Shown piece after piece: positions 46,076 to 57,971 of a stretch of DNA of 64,000 nt. Under the pieces are notes generated by a model. The model was not told the origin of the DNA. It did not search any database and was given only the letters and a program-made list of their open reading frames with translations. Origin of the DNA: Paraburkholderia phenoliruptrix (GTDB taxonomy: Bacteria > Pseudomonadota > Gammaproteobacteria > Burkholderiales > Burkholderiaceae); the NCBI RefSeq assembly GCF_902859825.1, contig NZ_CADIKB010000009.1, positions 124,001 through 188,000 of the forward strand, in the 5' to 3' direction. The position numbers and the translations under genes are program-made. Numbering within the stretch: position 1 is the stretch's first letter; each line of letters begins with the position of its first letter.

Positions 46076-46106
46076 AATGCCGGCGTCCTGAAAAGACGCC
46101 GGCATT
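46076..46106 (-). terminator. terminator of rnpB (also usable by OsmC gene)
   Basis: A perfect 12-bp stem (46076-46087 with 46095-46106) is followed on the minus strand by TTTTTAT. It lies just beyond the mature 3' end of RNase P RNA. Confidence 0.85.
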
Positions 46107-46114
46107 GTGTTGTG

Positions 46115-46545
<431 letters not shown>

Positions 46546-47477
46546 CGCCGATTTTAGCATCTGTGCGCCGGCCCGCGCGGAACACCGACTTGTCGTCGTA
46601 AAAGCCCGGCTCGTCGTTCTGCCGCCACCAGCCGGGGATGCCCAGCACCGGAAGCGGCGCGAACAGCCGGCTCGTGAGCGCCTCTGTGCTCAGCAAAGCC
46701 GTGCTGACCGCCTCGTCGAGCCACGCGTCGCGCAACGCTGCATCCCATTCGAAATAGGCGGGCGGCACCTCGACGATCCATGCGTGGCCGGTGCAGGCCT
46801 TGAACGGTGCGATCAGCTTCTCGAGCAACGCATGGCCGAAACAGCGCACCTCGCAGCTCGCGCCCCACGCATCGCGCCGTTCAACGAACAACGTGCGCCA
46901 GTCGAAGCCGCGGAGCGCCGCGCTCAGGGCCGGATCAGCCGACGCGAAGAGCAGCGCATTTTCGTCGAAGAGCGTCAGCGCGTCACGCACGCCGCCGCGC
47001 GTCGGCCCAACGCCCAGTTGGTCGATCGCCGCCGACTGCCGCGCGTTCAGCGCCGCCTTGATGCGCGGAAACGCAAACCACATCGACGCATTGAAGAAGT
47101 CGTGCAGATTGTGGCGCGTCGGCACGCAGCCGGTGGACGCGATATGCGCCTCGTAGGCGGCGCCGGGCGGCAGGTCGTCCTGCGCGATAAACGCAAGGCG
47201 CTGGCCGCGGCCGGTGAGCTGGCGCGTCTGCCCGGCGTCGGCATTCATTTCGGCGAGCAAGGCGGCGTAGCTTTCGAGCGCCGCACGCTGCCAGCGCTGG
47301 CCGCGCGCGGCGAACTGGGCGAACCACGGCCTTGACCAGTCGATGGCGGCGAAGGCTGACGCGTCGGGCGCCAGCGCTTCATTTCCGGCTCGCCGGCCCG
47401 GGCAAGAGCGTGCGCTCGCATCGCGCCCGTGCGGCAGATCACGCACGTCTTCGCGCTGCGCCATCCTCATCCTCGCC

Positions 47478-48548
47478 TCACACCAAACGCCAGCCGATCG
47501 GTTCACCGCCGCGCAGCGGCACAACCGGCGTATCGCCGACGGGCAGCTCCGCGGGCAGCGTCCATTCCTCGCGGCGCAGCGTGACCTGCTCGCTGTTGTG
47601 CGGCAGACCGTAAAAATCCGCGCCGAAGAAGCTCGCGAAGCCTTCCAGCTTGTCGAGCGCGCCGGCTTTGTCGAACGCCTCGGTGTACAGCTCCAGCGCG
47701 TGCAGCGCGGTGTAGCAACCCGCGCAGCCGCACGCGTGCTCCTTCAGGCCCTTCGGATGCGGCGCGCTGTCCGTGCCGAGGAAGAAACGCGGATTGCCCG
47801 ACGTAGCCGCCTCCACGAGCGCCACGCGATGCGTCTCGCGCTTGAGCACCGGCAGGCAGTAGTAATGCGGGCGAATGCCGCCCTGGAAGATCGCATTGCG
47901 GTTATAGAGCAGATGGTGCGCGGTGATGGTCGCGCCCAGCAGATCGGGGCCGACGCCCGCTTCGCGAATGTAGTCCACCGCGTCTTTCGTCGTAATGTGC
48001 TCGAACACCACCTTCAGCGCCGGAAAATCGCGGCGCAGCGGCGTCATGACCCGGTCGATGAACACCTTTTCGCGGTCGAACAGATCGATCGACGAATCCG
48101 TCACCTCGCCGTGCACGAGAAGCGGCATGCCGGTTTCCTGCATCGCCTCGAGTGTCTTCGCGCACTTCATGATGTCGGTCACGCCCGCGTCGGAGTTGGT
48201 CGTCGCGCCGGCCGGATACAGCTTCACGCCGTGCACGAAGCCGCTTTCGCGCGCGCGGCGAATTTCGTCGGGCGGCGTGTTGTCGGTCAGATACAGCGTC
48301 ATGAGCGGCTCGAAGTTCGCGCCGGCCGGGATCGCGGCGACGATCCGCTCGCGGTATGCCGCCGCCATCGCCGTGGTCGTGACCGGCGGCTTCAGGTTCG
48401 GCATGATGATCGCGCGGCCGAACTGGCGCGCGGTGTCCGGCAACACCGCCGCCAGCATGGCGCCGTCGCGCACGTGCAGGTGCCAGTCGTCCGGGCGGGC
48501 GAGCGTGATGGAGTCGCGGAAATCGGGGGAAGCGTTGGAAGCGGTCAT
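47478..48548 (-). CDS. pyrC: dihydroorotase
   Basis: A 356-residue class II dihydroorotase of pyrimidine synthesis. The dizinc ligands are seen in [10 protein letters not shown], the carbamylated Lys in [16 protein letters not shown], histidines in LLVHGEV and [11 protein letters not shown], and the catalytic Asp in [10 protein letters not shown]. The start [11 protein letters not shown] is chosen at 48548; the open frame extends far upstream but antisense to the amidotransferase gene. It is followed after 7 bases by the DUF3025 gene. Confidence 0.95.
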   Translation of the reverse strand: MTASNASPDFRDSITLARPDDWHLHVRDGAMLAAVLPDTARQFGRAIIMPNLKPPVTTTAMAAAYRERIVAAIPAGANFEPLMTLYLTDNTPPDEIRRARESGFVHGVKLYPAGATTNSDAGVTDIMKCAKTLEAMQETGMPLLVHGEVTDSSIDLFDREKVFIDRVMTPLRRDFPALKVVFEHITTKDAVDYIREAGVGPDLLGATITAHHLLYNRNAIFQGGIRPHYYCLPVLKRETHRVALVEAATSGNPRFFLGTDSAPHPKGLKEHACGCAGCYTALHALELYTEAFDKAGALDKLEGFASFFGADFYGLPHNSEQVTLRREEWTLPAELPVGDTPVVPLRGGEPIGWRLV

Positions 48549-48758
48549 GGCGAGAGGAGAACGGGAGCGGAACGGATGGCAGCGCCGAATGCGCACGATA
48601 CGGAATAATGCCCGGACCAATGCACCGACGATGAGGTCAAACCGTTGTGTTGCGGCCTGAATACACGTCAATTTTGCTATTTGGCGCTTCTGGCTCGGTG
48701 ATATGCTTGGAAAATCATCATTGTAACGGCTTGCCCCGTTCACAGGCTCACCCGCAAC

Positions 48759-49697
48759 ATGTGCCAACTTCTCGGAATGAATTGCGCCGCGCCGACGGAC
48801 GTCACGTTCTCTTTCACCGGCTTTGCGGCGCGCGGCGGCGTCACCGATCACCATGCCGACGGCTGGGGCATCGCCTTCTTCGAAGACAAAGCGTGTCGCC
48901 TGTTCATCGACCATCAGTCGTCGGCCACTTCGCCGATCGCCGAAATGGTCAAGCGCTATCCGATCAAGTCGAAAAACACGATCGCGCATATCCGCAAGGC
49001 GACGCAAGGCCACATCCTGCTCGAAAACTGCCACCCGTTCATGCGCGAATTGTGGGGGCGCCATTGGATCTTCGCGCACAACGGCGATCTGAAGGACTAT
49101 TCGCCGGTGCTCTCCGGCGTCTATCAGGCGGTCGGCACCACCGACAGCGAACTCGCCTTCTGCGCGCTGCTCGAAGGGTTGCGCAAGGCGTTCCCAGGCG
49201 CGCAGCAGCCGCCGCTCAACGAGCTGTTCGCCGCGCTCGAAACGCTCACGCGCGAGATCACCCAGTTCGGCGTGTTCAATTTCCTGATGTCGAACGGCCA
49301 GGCGCTGTTCGCGCATTGCTCGACGCACCTGCATTACATCGTGCGGCGCTGGCCGTTTTCCACCGCGCATCTCGTAGATGCCGACGTGTCCATCGACTTC
49401 GCCAAGTACACCACGCCCGAAGACCGCGTCGCCGTGATCGCGACCCAGCCGCTCACGGACAACGAAGTGTGGACCGCATTTGCTCCAGGCGATCTGCTGA
49501 TGTTCCAGCACGGCGACGTGATTGGCCGCGTCAATGTACCGGTGCCGGCGTCGGTGCTGGAAAAGCTGCGCAATCCGTGTCTGGACGCGTCGGCTTCGGC
49601 AAGCACGATTGCGGCTTCGGTCGCCGCTTCGCCTGCTCTCGCGGAAGTGGAAGTCGATCTCGAAGCGGCGGACGACGCCGCGGCATTCGAGTCGTGA
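48759..49697 (+). CDS. class II glutamine amidotransferase, YafJ-like
   Basis: A 312-residue Ntn-hydrolase. Cys2 after the initiator Met ([12 protein letters not shown]) is the expected nucleophile, and [35 protein letters not shown] and [10 protein letters not shown] are the glutaminase-domain motifs. No synthase domain is fused, so the acceptor of the ammonia is unknown; YafJ-type proteins remain functionally unclear. The last 40 residues are Ala/Glu-rich. It is divergent from pyrC and ends 34 bases before a terminator. Confidence 0.9.
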   Translation: MCQLLGMNCAAPTDVTFSFTGFAARGGVTDHHADGWGIAFFEDKACRLFIDHQSSATSPIAEMVKRYPIKSKNTIAHIRKATQGHILLENCHPFMRELWGRHWIFAHNGDLKDYSPVLSGVYQAVGTTDSELAFCALLEGLRKAFPGAQQPPLNELFAALETLTREITQFGVFNFLMSNGQALFAHCSTHLHYIVRRWPFSTAHLVDADVSIDFAKYTTPEDRVAVIATQPLTDNEVWTAFAPGDLLMFQHGDVIGRVNVPVPASVLEKLRNPCLDASASASTIAASVAASPALAEVEVDLEAADDAAAFES

Positions 49698-49730
49698 CGC
49701 GCGCCGGCGAACCCGCCGCGCGTCGATAAA

Positions 49731-49756
49731 AAAAGCCGCTCGTTCGAGCGGCTTTT
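49731..49756. terminator. bidirectional intrinsic terminator
   Basis: A perfect 12-bp repeat AAAAGCCGCTCG/CGAGCGGCTTTT has a 2-base loop, between the amidotransferase gene and the converging gltL. Confidence 0.85.
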
Positions 49757-49806
49757 CGTTGGCCGAGCGCCGCGCAAAAAGCGCTGCGGCCTCGGGTGTT
49801 CCAGCC

Positions 49807-50532
49807 TCAGTGCAGGATCTTCGCCAGAAAATCCTTCGCGCGATCCGACTTCGGATTGGCGAAGAAGTCTTCCTTGCGGTCGTCTTCGACGATCAAACCC
49901 TTGTCCATGAAAATCACGCGGTGCGCGACCTTCTTCGCGAAGCCCATTTCGTGCGTCACGCACATCATGGTCATGCCTTCCTGCGCGAGTTCGACCATCA
50001 CGTCGAGCACTTCGTTGATCATTTCCGGGTCGAGCGCGGACGTGGGCTCGTCGAACAGCATCGCGATCGGGTCCATGGACAGCGCGCGCGCAATCGCCAC
50101 ACGCTGTTGCTGACCGCCCGACAACTGCCCCGGAAATTTGTCCGCGTGCGCGCGCAGGCCGACGCGCTCCAGCAGCTTCAGACCCTTCGCCGACGCTTCG
50201 TCCTTCGAGCGGCCGAGCACCTTGATCTGCGCGAGCGTGAGGTTTTGCACGATCGACAGATGCGGGAACAGCTCGAAGTGCTGGAACACCATGCCGACCT
50301 TCGAGCGCAGCTTCGACAGATTGGTTTTCTTATCCGTCAGCGACTGCCCGTTGATGACGATCTCGCCCTTCTGGAACGGCTCCAGACCGTTCACGGTCTT
50401 GATCAGTGTGGACTTGCCCGAACCCGACGGGCCGCACACCACGACGACTTCGCCCTTTTTGACTTCCGTGGTGCAGTCGGTCAGCACCTGAAACTGGCCG
50501 TACCACTTCGAAACATTCTTGATAGAGATCAT
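49807..50532 (-). CDS. gltL: glutamate/aspartate ABC transporter ATPase
   Basis: A 241-residue ABC ATPase. Walker A is [18 protein letters not shown], the Q-loop is [10 protein letters not shown], the signature is [15 protein letters not shown], Walker B is [13 protein letters not shown], and the switch His is in [13 protein letters not shown]. It powers uptake with GltJ and GltK. The start [17 protein letters not shown] is chosen; it overlaps the gltK stop by 4 bases (ATGA), so translation is coupled. It is last in the gltI-gltJ-gltK-gltL operon. Confidence 0.95.
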   Translation of the reverse strand: MISIKNVSKWYGQFQVLTDCTTEVKKGEVVVVCGPSGSGKSTLIKTVNGLEPFQKGEIVINGQSLTDKKTNLSKLRSKVGMVFQHFELFPHLSIVQNLTLAQIKVLGRSKDEASAKGLKLLERVGLRAHADKFPGQLSGGQQQRVAIARALSMDPIAMLFDEPTSALDPEMINEVLDVMVELAQEGMTMMCVTHEMGFAKKVAHRVIFMDKGLIVEDDRKEDFFANPKSDRAKDFLAKILH

Positions 50533-51209
50533 CTTGCGACCTTTTTCTGAAGACCTTTGACGAGGCTCGACGCGATCACGCAGATCACGAAATAACACGC
50601 GCCCGCGAACAGTACCATTTCGACATTCGTGCCGTCACGGTCGCCAATATTCGTGGCGGTGCGGAAGAAGTCGGCGAGGCTGATCACATAGACGAGCGAC
50701 GTATCCTGAAACAGCACGATGCCCTGCGTGAGCAGCAAGGGCACCATCGCGCGAAATGCCTGCGGCAGGATGATGAGGCGCATGGCCTGCCCGTAGCCCA
50801 TGCCGAGCGCGAACGCCGCGTTGACCTGCCCGCGCGGCACCGCCTGAATGCCCGCGCGAATGATCTCCGAGTAATACGCCGCCTCGAAGAGCGAAAACGC
50901 GACCATGGCCGACGCGAGACGAATGTCGATATCCGCCGACAGCCCGAGCACGTTCTGCAGCACCTGCGGCACGATCAGGAAGAACCACAGCAGGACCATC
51001 ACGAGCGGGATCGAACGGAAAATCGTCACGTAGCCCTTCGCGAACCACTCGAAAGGCTTGAACGACGACAGCCGCAGCATCGCGAGGACCGTGCCCCAGA
51101 CAATGCCGACCACGATCGCGATCAGCGTGATCTTGAAGGTGACGATGGCGCCGGTCCACAGCGTAGGCAGTGCGCCCGGAATACCGCTCCAGTCGAAATG
51201 GTGCATCAC
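50529..51209 (-). CDS. gltK: glutamate/aspartate ABC transporter permease GltK
   Basis: A 226-residue inner-membrane permease of the HisMQ type with about five membrane segments and the EAA loop [39 protein letters not shown] that contacts the ATPase. It forms the translocation path with GltJ. It overlaps gltJ and gltL by 4 bases each, a tightly coupled operon. Confidence 0.94.
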   Translation of the reverse strand: MMHHFDWSGIPGALPTLWTGAIVTFKITLIAIVVGIVWGTVLAMLRLSSFKPFEWFAKGYVTIFRSIPLVMVLLWFFLIVPQVLQNVLGLSADIDIRLASAMVAFSLFEAAYYSEIIRAGIQAVPRGQVNAAFALGMGYGQAMRLIILPQAFRAMVPLLLTQGIVLFQDTSLVYVISLADFFRTATNIGDRDGTNVEMVLFAGACYFVICVIASSLVKGLQKKVAR

Positions 51210-51952
51210 TTGCCTCCGATATAGCCGGGCAACCGGGTTCTTGCTTCGACCCAGCGCATCAGTTGCATCACGACCAGGTTGATCAGCACGTACGCGAGCG
51301 TGACCGCGATGAACGACTCATAGGTCTGGGACGTGTAATCGACGAGCTGACGCGCCTGCGCCGACAGGTCTAGCAGACCGATGGTCGACGCGACCGCCGA
51401 GTTCTTGAAGATATTCAGGAACTCGGACGTGAGCGGCGGCACGATGATGCGGTACGCGACCGGCAGCAGCACATAGCGATACGTCTGCCATTGCGTGAAA
51501 CCCATGGCGAGGCCCGCGGCGCGCTGGCCGCGCGGCAGCGCGTTGATGCCCGAGCGCACCTGTTCGCACACGCGCGCGGCGGTAAAGAGCCCGAGGCAAA
51601 TGATCGACGCGGAGAAGAACTGCGCGCCCGGCGGCAGTTGCTTGAACCAGTTGCCGATGGAGACCGGCAGCAGTTCCGGTATCACGAGATACCAGGTGAA
51701 AAACTGCACGATCAGCGGAATGTTACGGAAAATCGCAACGTAGACGGTGCCGATGCCCGACGCCCATTTATTCGGCACCGTGCGCAGCACACCGAAAAAC
51801 GAACCGACGATCAGCGCGATCACCCATGCCGACAGCGACACGGTAATCGTCACCCAGAAGCCCGACAGCAGCCAGCCCAGATAAGTGGTCGGCTCGCCGG
51901 TGGAGACCGGACTTAGCAGAATGCCCCAGTTCCAGTGATATGACATGACCAA
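51206..51952 (-). CDS. gltJ: glutamate/aspartate ABC transporter permease GltJ
   Basis: A 248-residue permease starting [20 protein letters not shown], with the EAA loop [39 protein letters not shown] and about five membrane segments. It pairs with GltK. It follows gltI after 76 bases that hold a terminator-like hairpin, so it may be expressed less than the binding protein. A second Met two codons on (MSYHWNW) is an alternative start. Confidence 0.94.
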   Translation of the reverse strand: MVMSYHWNWGILLSPVSTGEPTTYLGWLLSGFWVTITVSLSAWVIALIVGSFFGVLRTVPNKWASGIGTVYVAIFRNIPLIVQFFTWYLVIPELLPVSIGNWFKQLPPGAQFFSASIICLGLFTAARVCEQVRSGINALPRGQRAAGLAMGFTQWQTYRYVLLPVAYRIIVPPLTSEFLNIFKNSAVASTIGLLDLSAQARQLVDYTSQTYESFIAVTLAYVLINLVVMQLMRWVEARTRLPGYIGGK

Positions 51953-51961
51953 GACTCCAGC

Positions 51962-51999
51962 AAAAAGAAACGGAAGAAGCGCGCGGCCCCTTCCGTTTC
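51962..51999 (-). terminator. intercistronic attenuator between gltI and gltJ
   Basis: On the minus strand a 10-bp stem GAAACGGAAG/CTTCCGTTTC (51999-51990 with 51976-51967) is followed by TTTTT. Its place inside the operon suggests partial termination that makes the binding protein more abundant than the permeases. Confidence 0.65.
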
Positions 52000-52028
52000 A
52001 TTCAGCATTTCAAAAAAACAGCTAAGGT

Positions 52029-52922
52029 TTAATCGATTGCCTTGTCATTCGGGCTCTTGAAGAGCGCCTTGATGTCGTCGCTTTCCGGGAAGTTCAGGTT
52101 CAGTCCCTTCGGCGGAATCGGCGATTCGAACCACTTCTTGTAGATCTTGTCGGCTTCGCCCGAGGTTTCGACCTTCGCAATGGCCTCGTCCACCACCTTC
52201 TTGAACTCCGGATCGTTCTTGCGCAGCATGCAGCCGTACGCTTCATGCGACTGCGGCGCGCCGACGATCACGAAATCGCCCGGATTGTTCGACTTGGCGC
52301 GCTCGCCTGCGAGCAGCGCGTCGTCCATCATGAACGCGGCGGCACGGCCGGTGGACAGTGTGAGGAACGACTCGCCGTGGTCCTTCGCGCTGATGATGTT
52401 CATGCCCATGTTCTTGTCCTGATTCATCTTGCGAAGCAGGCGCTCGGACGTGGTGCCGGCGGTCGTGACGACCGTCTTGCCCTTCAGGTCGGCCCAGTCC
52501 TTGATGCCCGAGTCCTTCTTGGTCATCAGACGCGTGCCGATCACGAAGATCGTGTTCGAGAACGCCACCTGTTGCTGGCGTTCCGCGTTATTCGTGGTGG
52601 AGCCGCATTCCATGTCGACGGTGCCGTTCTGCACCAGCGGAATACGGTTTTGCGACGTGACCGGAATCAGCTTCACTTTCAGGTTCGGCGCATTCAGCTT
52701 CTGCTTGACCGCGTCGACCACCTTCAGCGCGAACTCCTGCGAATAGCCGATCACATTCTGCTTGTCGTCATAGTAGGAAAACGGAATCGACGATTCGCGG
52801 TGACCCAGCGAAATGACGCCCGTGTCCTTGATTTTTTTCAGCGTGCCGGCGTCCTGCGCGTGCGCGCCAACCGTAAACAGTCCGAGAGTCGCGAGCAGCA
52901 GCGCAGCCTTTTTAACCTTCAT
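52029..52922 (-). CDS. gltI: glutamate/aspartate periplasmic binding protein
   Basis: A 297-residue substrate-binding protein. The signal peptide MKVKKAALLLATLGLFTVGAHAQ ends near residue 23. The mature part begins GTLKKIKDTGVISLGHRESSIPFSY and includes VDMECGSTTNNAERQQQVAFSNTIF and TTAGTTSERLLRK, typical of family 3 amino-acid receptors of the GltI type. AAGGAG lies 8 bases before the ATG. It is first in the operon, and the adjacent gdhA supports a role in glutamate use. Confidence 0.95.
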   Translation of the reverse strand: MKVKKAALLLATLGLFTVGAHAQDAGTLKKIKDTGVISLGHRESSIPFSYYDDKQNVIGYSQEFALKVVDAVKQKLNAPNLKVKLIPVTSQNRIPLVQNGTVDMECGSTTNNAERQQQVAFSNTIFVIGTRLMTKKDSGIKDWADLKGKTVVTTAGTTSERLLRKMNQDKNMGMNIISAKDHGESFLTLSTGRAAAFMMDDALLAGERAKSNNPGDFVIVGAPQSHEAYGCMLRKNDPEFKKVVDEAIAKVETSGEADKIYKKWFESPIPPKGLNLNFPESDDIKALFKSPNDKAID

Positions 52923-53066
52923 GTTTGATCTCCTTGGCAAGAACCGGCGCCAGTTTAGCAAAGTAATTATTCTGAAAGTACGGCAGTAAACCATGGTTGT
53001 TGCGTGTACGCCGCTATCGGCGGGCGGCGGCTTCGCGCAGTCGGTCAAGGTTTCCGGATATGCAAA

Positions 53067-53097
53067 GGCGGGCGGCATCTTTACGATGCCGCCCGCC
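53067..53097 (-). terminator. strong hairpin after gdhA
   Basis: A perfect 13-bp GC-rich repeat (53067-53079 with 53085-53097) has a 5-base loop. It lies 124 bases after the gdhA stop, and on the minus strand it is followed by TTTGC only, so it may be an imperfect terminator. Confidence 0.55.
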
Positions 53098-53220
53098 AGG
53101 TCCAACGCGCGCTCTTGTGGAGCACGTTCAGCCATGCGCATTCACGTGAAATGCACGGCGCATCCGCGAGGTAGCGGACCCGCCGTTTTTGCTTCCGCCG
53201 GCCGTTTTAGCAGCTTGCGA

Positions 53221-54534
53221 TCAGGGGTACAGGCCGCGCATTTCGCGCGCTTGCAGAATCCGCTTACACGCGACGATAAACGCCGCGGTGCGCACGGAGA
53301 CGCTCTGCTCGCTCGACACCTGCCACACGGCGGCGAAGGCTTCGCGCATGACGCGCTCGAGGCGCTGGTTGATTTCGTCTTCGGTCCAGAAGAAGCTGGA
53401 AAAGTCCTGCACCCATTCGAAGTACGACACCGTCACGCCGCCGGCGTTGGCCACCACGTCCGGAATCACGAGGATGCCGCGGTCGTGCAGGATGTCGTCG
53501 GCCGCCGTGGTGGTCGGGCCGTTCGCGCCTTCCACGACGATCCGCGTCTTGATCTTGCCGGCATTCTTTTCGGTGATCTGGTTTTCGAGCGCCGCCGGAA
53601 TCAGGATGTCCGACTCCACGGTCCAGAACTCTTCGTTCGTCACCGCGTCGGCTTCCGGGAAACCGCCCACGCCGCCCGTCTTCGCGACGTGCTCGAGCAG
53701 CGCGACCGCGTCGATACCCGTCGACTTGTACAGCGAGCCCGTGTGGTCCTGCACCGCGACGACTTTCGCGCCCGCTTCCTGGAAGAGACGCGCGGCAATC
53801 CCGCCCACGTTGCCGAAGCCCTGCACGGCGATGCGTGCGCCTTCGATGTCGAAACCGATGCGGCGTGCCGCTTCACAACCCACCACGAACACGCCGCGGC
53901 CCGTTGCTTCCCGTCGGCCAAGCGAACCGCCGAGCGTGATCGGCTTGCCGGTCACGACGCCGGTTGCCGTTTGGCCCTGGTTCATCGAGTACGTGTCCAT
54001 CATCCACGCCATGATCTGCTCGTTCGTGTTCACGTCCGGCGCGGGAATGTCGGTATTCGGTCCGATGATGATGCCGATTTCGCTCGTATAGCGGCGCGTC
54101 ACGCGCTCCAGTTCGCCACGCGAAAGCTTGCGCGGATCGAGGCGAATGCCGCCCTTCGCGCCGCCGTAAGGAACGTTCACCGCGGCGTTCTTGACCGACA
54201 TCCACGCGGACAGCGCCATGACTTCCGACAGCGTCACGTCCTGGTGATAACGCACGCCGCCCTTGCCCGGACCGCGCGACACGTTGTGCTGCACGCGGTA
54301 GCCCTCGAAGTGCGCGACCGTGCCGTTATCGAGTTCGATAGGCACGTCGACGATCAGGATGCGCTTCGGGCGCTTCAGGGTTTCGAGCCAGCGGGACAGC
54401 GAGCCGAGGTACGGCGCGACGCGGTCGACCTGGCGGAGGTAGTTACCCCACGGGCCGAGGTCATCGCTATTCAGGTAGGAGGGAACGGACTGCAACGTTG
54501 AGGCGGATTGGGCGACTTGCTGCTGGGAAGACAT
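53221..54534 (-). CDS. gdhA: glutamate dehydrogenase
   Basis: A 437-residue Glu/Leu/Phe/Val-type dehydrogenase that interconverts glutamate and 2-oxoglutarate plus ammonia. The substrate domain has [13 protein letters not shown] and the catalytic Lys in [16 protein letters not shown]; the nucleotide fold is [19 protein letters not shown]. The size and motifs fit the hexameric short form. NAD versus NADP preference is not certain from sequence alone. It lies upstream of and in the same direction as gltIJKL, separated by about 300 bases. Confidence 0.95.
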   Translation of the reverse strand: MSSQQQVAQSASTLQSVPSYLNSDDLGPWGNYLRQVDRVAPYLGSLSRWLETLKRPKRILIVDVPIELDNGTVAHFEGYRVQHNVSRGPGKGGVRYHQDVTLSEVMALSAWMSVKNAAVNVPYGGAKGGIRLDPRKLSRGELERVTRRYTSEIGIIIGPNTDIPAPDVNTNEQIMAWMMDTYSMNQGQTATGVVTGKPITLGGSLGRREATGRGVFVVGCEAARRIGFDIEGARIAVQGFGNVGGIAARLFQEAGAKVVAVQDHTGSLYKSTGIDAVALLEHVAKTGGVGGFPEADAVTNEEFWTVESDILIPAALENQITEKNAGKIKTRIVVEGANGPTTTAADDILHDRGILVIPDVVANAGGVTVSYFEWVQDFSSFFWTEDEINQRLERVMREAFAAVWQVSSEQSVSVRTAAFIVACKRILQAREMRGLYP

Positions 54535-54739
54535 GAACGCTCCGGCGTTGTTCGAATAGCAGCATTGTCGAAAAACGCCAATTTGAAATCCAATGCCGTT
54601 TCCTTATCCGGTTATGTTTTTTTTGCATAACCGCTCGGAAGCTGCAAGTTCGTGTCGCGGGCGCGCACGTTTGCGGCCGGGCTTCATGCAGGTTCCAGGC
54701 AACCCTCGACCCGCTTTCAAGCGCAGCTCGCGTCGGTGT

Positions 54740-55696
54740 TCATATGCCGCCGTGCGCCAGTTCTTCCGACACCACGTCCCACAGCTGCCGCACCAGGATC
54801 TGCCGTGCGTCGTCGCTTTTGGCGGCCAGCTTGTCGCGGTAAAGGCGTATTTCCATGGTGAGCGTGAGTTGCCCCTCGGGCGTGCCGCGCGTGGCGCGGT
54901 CGAGCCGGATGAGCTTGCCGTCCGCGACGGCGTCTTCCACCGCGCTGTGCGGCAGGAAGGCAATGCCGTGGCCGGCGAGCGCCATCGCCTTCAGGCCTTC
55001 GGCCATGTCGGTCTCGTAAAGCCGGTCCAGATAGAGGCGCTCCGGCGCGTTGGCCAGAATGACCTCGGTCATGCGCCCGAGATAAGCATTGGGCGTATAC
55101 GACAGGTAAGGCGTGGGCGCCTCGGCGGTACCCGGCAACGTGTGACGGGGACGGCCCGCGCGGCCCGGCGCGGAAAACGGGCTGATCGGCTCGTTGCCGA
55201 GCGTCAGCATGTCGTAGCGGCCCGGATCGAGCGCGACGGGATGGCTGGGATGGTGATAGCCCATCATCAGATCGCAGCCGCCTTCCACCAGCGAGAGCGC
55301 CGCGTCGTGCACGTTGAGCGCGCGCAGCCGTGTGTGAATCGGGCCCATTTGCGCCTCGATGCGTTGCAGCCAGCGCGGAAAGTAGGTGAGCGACAGCGTG
55401 TGCGGCACGGCGAATTCGATGGTCGCCTGCGGCGTCGCGGTGTGGCCGCGCAGCAGTGCGCGGGCCTCGTGGAACTGCGACAGCATGGCGAGCGCCTGCT
55501 CGTTGAACACCTGGCCCGCCGGCGTCAGCCGCGTCGGATACACCGAGCGGTCGATCAGTTCCGTGCCGAGCCACGCCTCGAGCGCCTGGATGCGCCGCGA
55601 GAACGCCGGCTGCGTGACATGGCGCAGTTCAGCCGAGCGGCTGAAACTGCGCGTTTCCGCGAGCGAAACGAAGTCTTCGAGCCATTTGAGTTCCAT
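54740..55696 (-). CDS. LysR-family regulator, HypT/YjiE-like
   Basis: A 318-residue regulator. The N-terminal helix-turn-helix (LEDFVSLAETRSFSRSAELRHVTQPAFSRRIQALEAWLGTELIDRS) and the effector domain with YLSYTPNAYLGRMTEVIL and GHGIAFLPHSAVEDAV resemble E. coli HypT (YjiE), which responds to hypochlorite through methionine oxidation. The similarity is of type only, and the ligand here is unknown. It is divergent from purB and lies downstream of nothing on its own strand before gdhA, so it may regulate distant genes. Confidence 0.85.
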   Translation of the reverse strand: MELKWLEDFVSLAETRSFSRSAELRHVTQPAFSRRIQALEAWLGTELIDRSVYPTRLTPAGQVFNEQALAMLSQFHEARALLRGHTATPQATIEFAVPHTLSLTYFPRWLQRIEAQMGPIHTRLRALNVHDAALSLVEGGCDLMMGYHHPSHPVALDPGRYDMLTLGNEPISPFSAPGRAGRPRHTLPGTAEAPTPYLSYTPNAYLGRMTEVILANAPERLYLDRLYETDMAEGLKAMALAGHGIAFLPHSAVEDAVADGKLIRLDRATRGTPEGQLTLTMEIRLYRDKLAAKSDDARQILVRQLWDVVSEELAHGGI

Positions 55697-55869
55697 GCGA
55701 AGCCTGCTGCCGGCGAGAAAGAAGAAGTCAGCATTCTAGTGGGTCCGCGGGTCCACTCCATCGGGTCGGCGGTCGCGTCAGCCGTGCGAGGCTCAGCGCG
55801 GCTCAGTGCAGCCGGGTTCGGTTCGGGCGCCGTCCGCCGGATTCCGGGCGAATCCGCCTGTAGTGGTAA

Positions 55870-57333
<1,464 letters not shown>

Positions 57334-57411
57334 AGCCTGACGCATGACGCCCGAAGCTTGACGCGTTACGCCTTGCCCGACCCCGGCCGGATGTAAGCGC
57401 CGCAGCAAAAG

Positions 57412-57437
57412 AAAAGCCGCTCCAAGGAGCGGCTTTT
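57412..57437. terminator. bidirectional intrinsic terminator
   Basis: A perfect 12-bp repeat AAAAGCCGCTCC/GGAGCGGCTTTT with a 2-base loop lies between the converging purB and gntK. Confidence 0.87.
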
Positions 57438-57466
57438 TCACATGTGAACGACAAAAGGCGAGAAAC

Positions 57467-57964
57467 CTAGCGCTTATCGATCTGTTTCAATACGTCGTCG
57501 ACAATCTGCTCCGGCGACAGCTCGATGCTCACCGTCACCGCCTCATCCGCGCTCGGCTCCTCGAGCGTGTCGAGCTGGCTTTGCAGCAGCGACGGGTCGA
57601 AGAAATGGCCGGTGCGCGTGGTGAGACGCTCCTGCAGCACCTCGCGCGAGCCCTTCCGGTACACGAAGCACACGTCCTTGTCGCCGTCGCGCAGGATGTC
57701 GCGGTATGAGCGCTTCAGCGACGAACACGTGAACACCGCCGTCTCGCCCGCCTTCTGCTTTTCTTCGATCGCGGCGCGGATAGTTTTGAGCCACGGCCAC
57801 CGGTCTTCGTCGGTGAGCGGAATGCCGTGGTGCATCTTCTCCTTGTTGGCGGCGCTGTGAAACGCGTCGCCGTCGGTGAACGCGCAGTGCAGGCGTTCCG
57901 CCAGCATCTCGCCGATTCTCGTCTTGCCGGCGCCCGACACGCCCATTGCGATCAAAATCATCAA
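57467..57964 (-). CDS. gntK: gluconokinase
   Basis: A 165-residue P-loop kinase that makes 6-phosphogluconate. Walker A is MGVSGAGKTRIGEML, followed by the gluconate-binding region FTDGDAFHSAANKEKMHHGIPLTDEDRWPWL and CSSLKRSYRDILR. It is of the thermoresistant GntK type. It follows the gluconate permease gene by 7 bases on the same strand, so uptake and phosphorylation are co-expressed, feeding the nearby edd and eda products. Confidence 0.95.
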   Translation of the reverse strand: MMILIAMGVSGAGKTRIGEMLAERLHCAFTDGDAFHSAANKEKMHHGIPLTDEDRWPWLKTIRAAIEEKQKAGETAVFTCSSLKRSYRDILRDGDKDVCFVYRKGSREVLQERLTTRTGHFFDPSLLQSQLDTLEEPSADEAVTVSIELSPEQIVDDVLKQIDKR

Positions 57965-57971
57965 AAACTCC

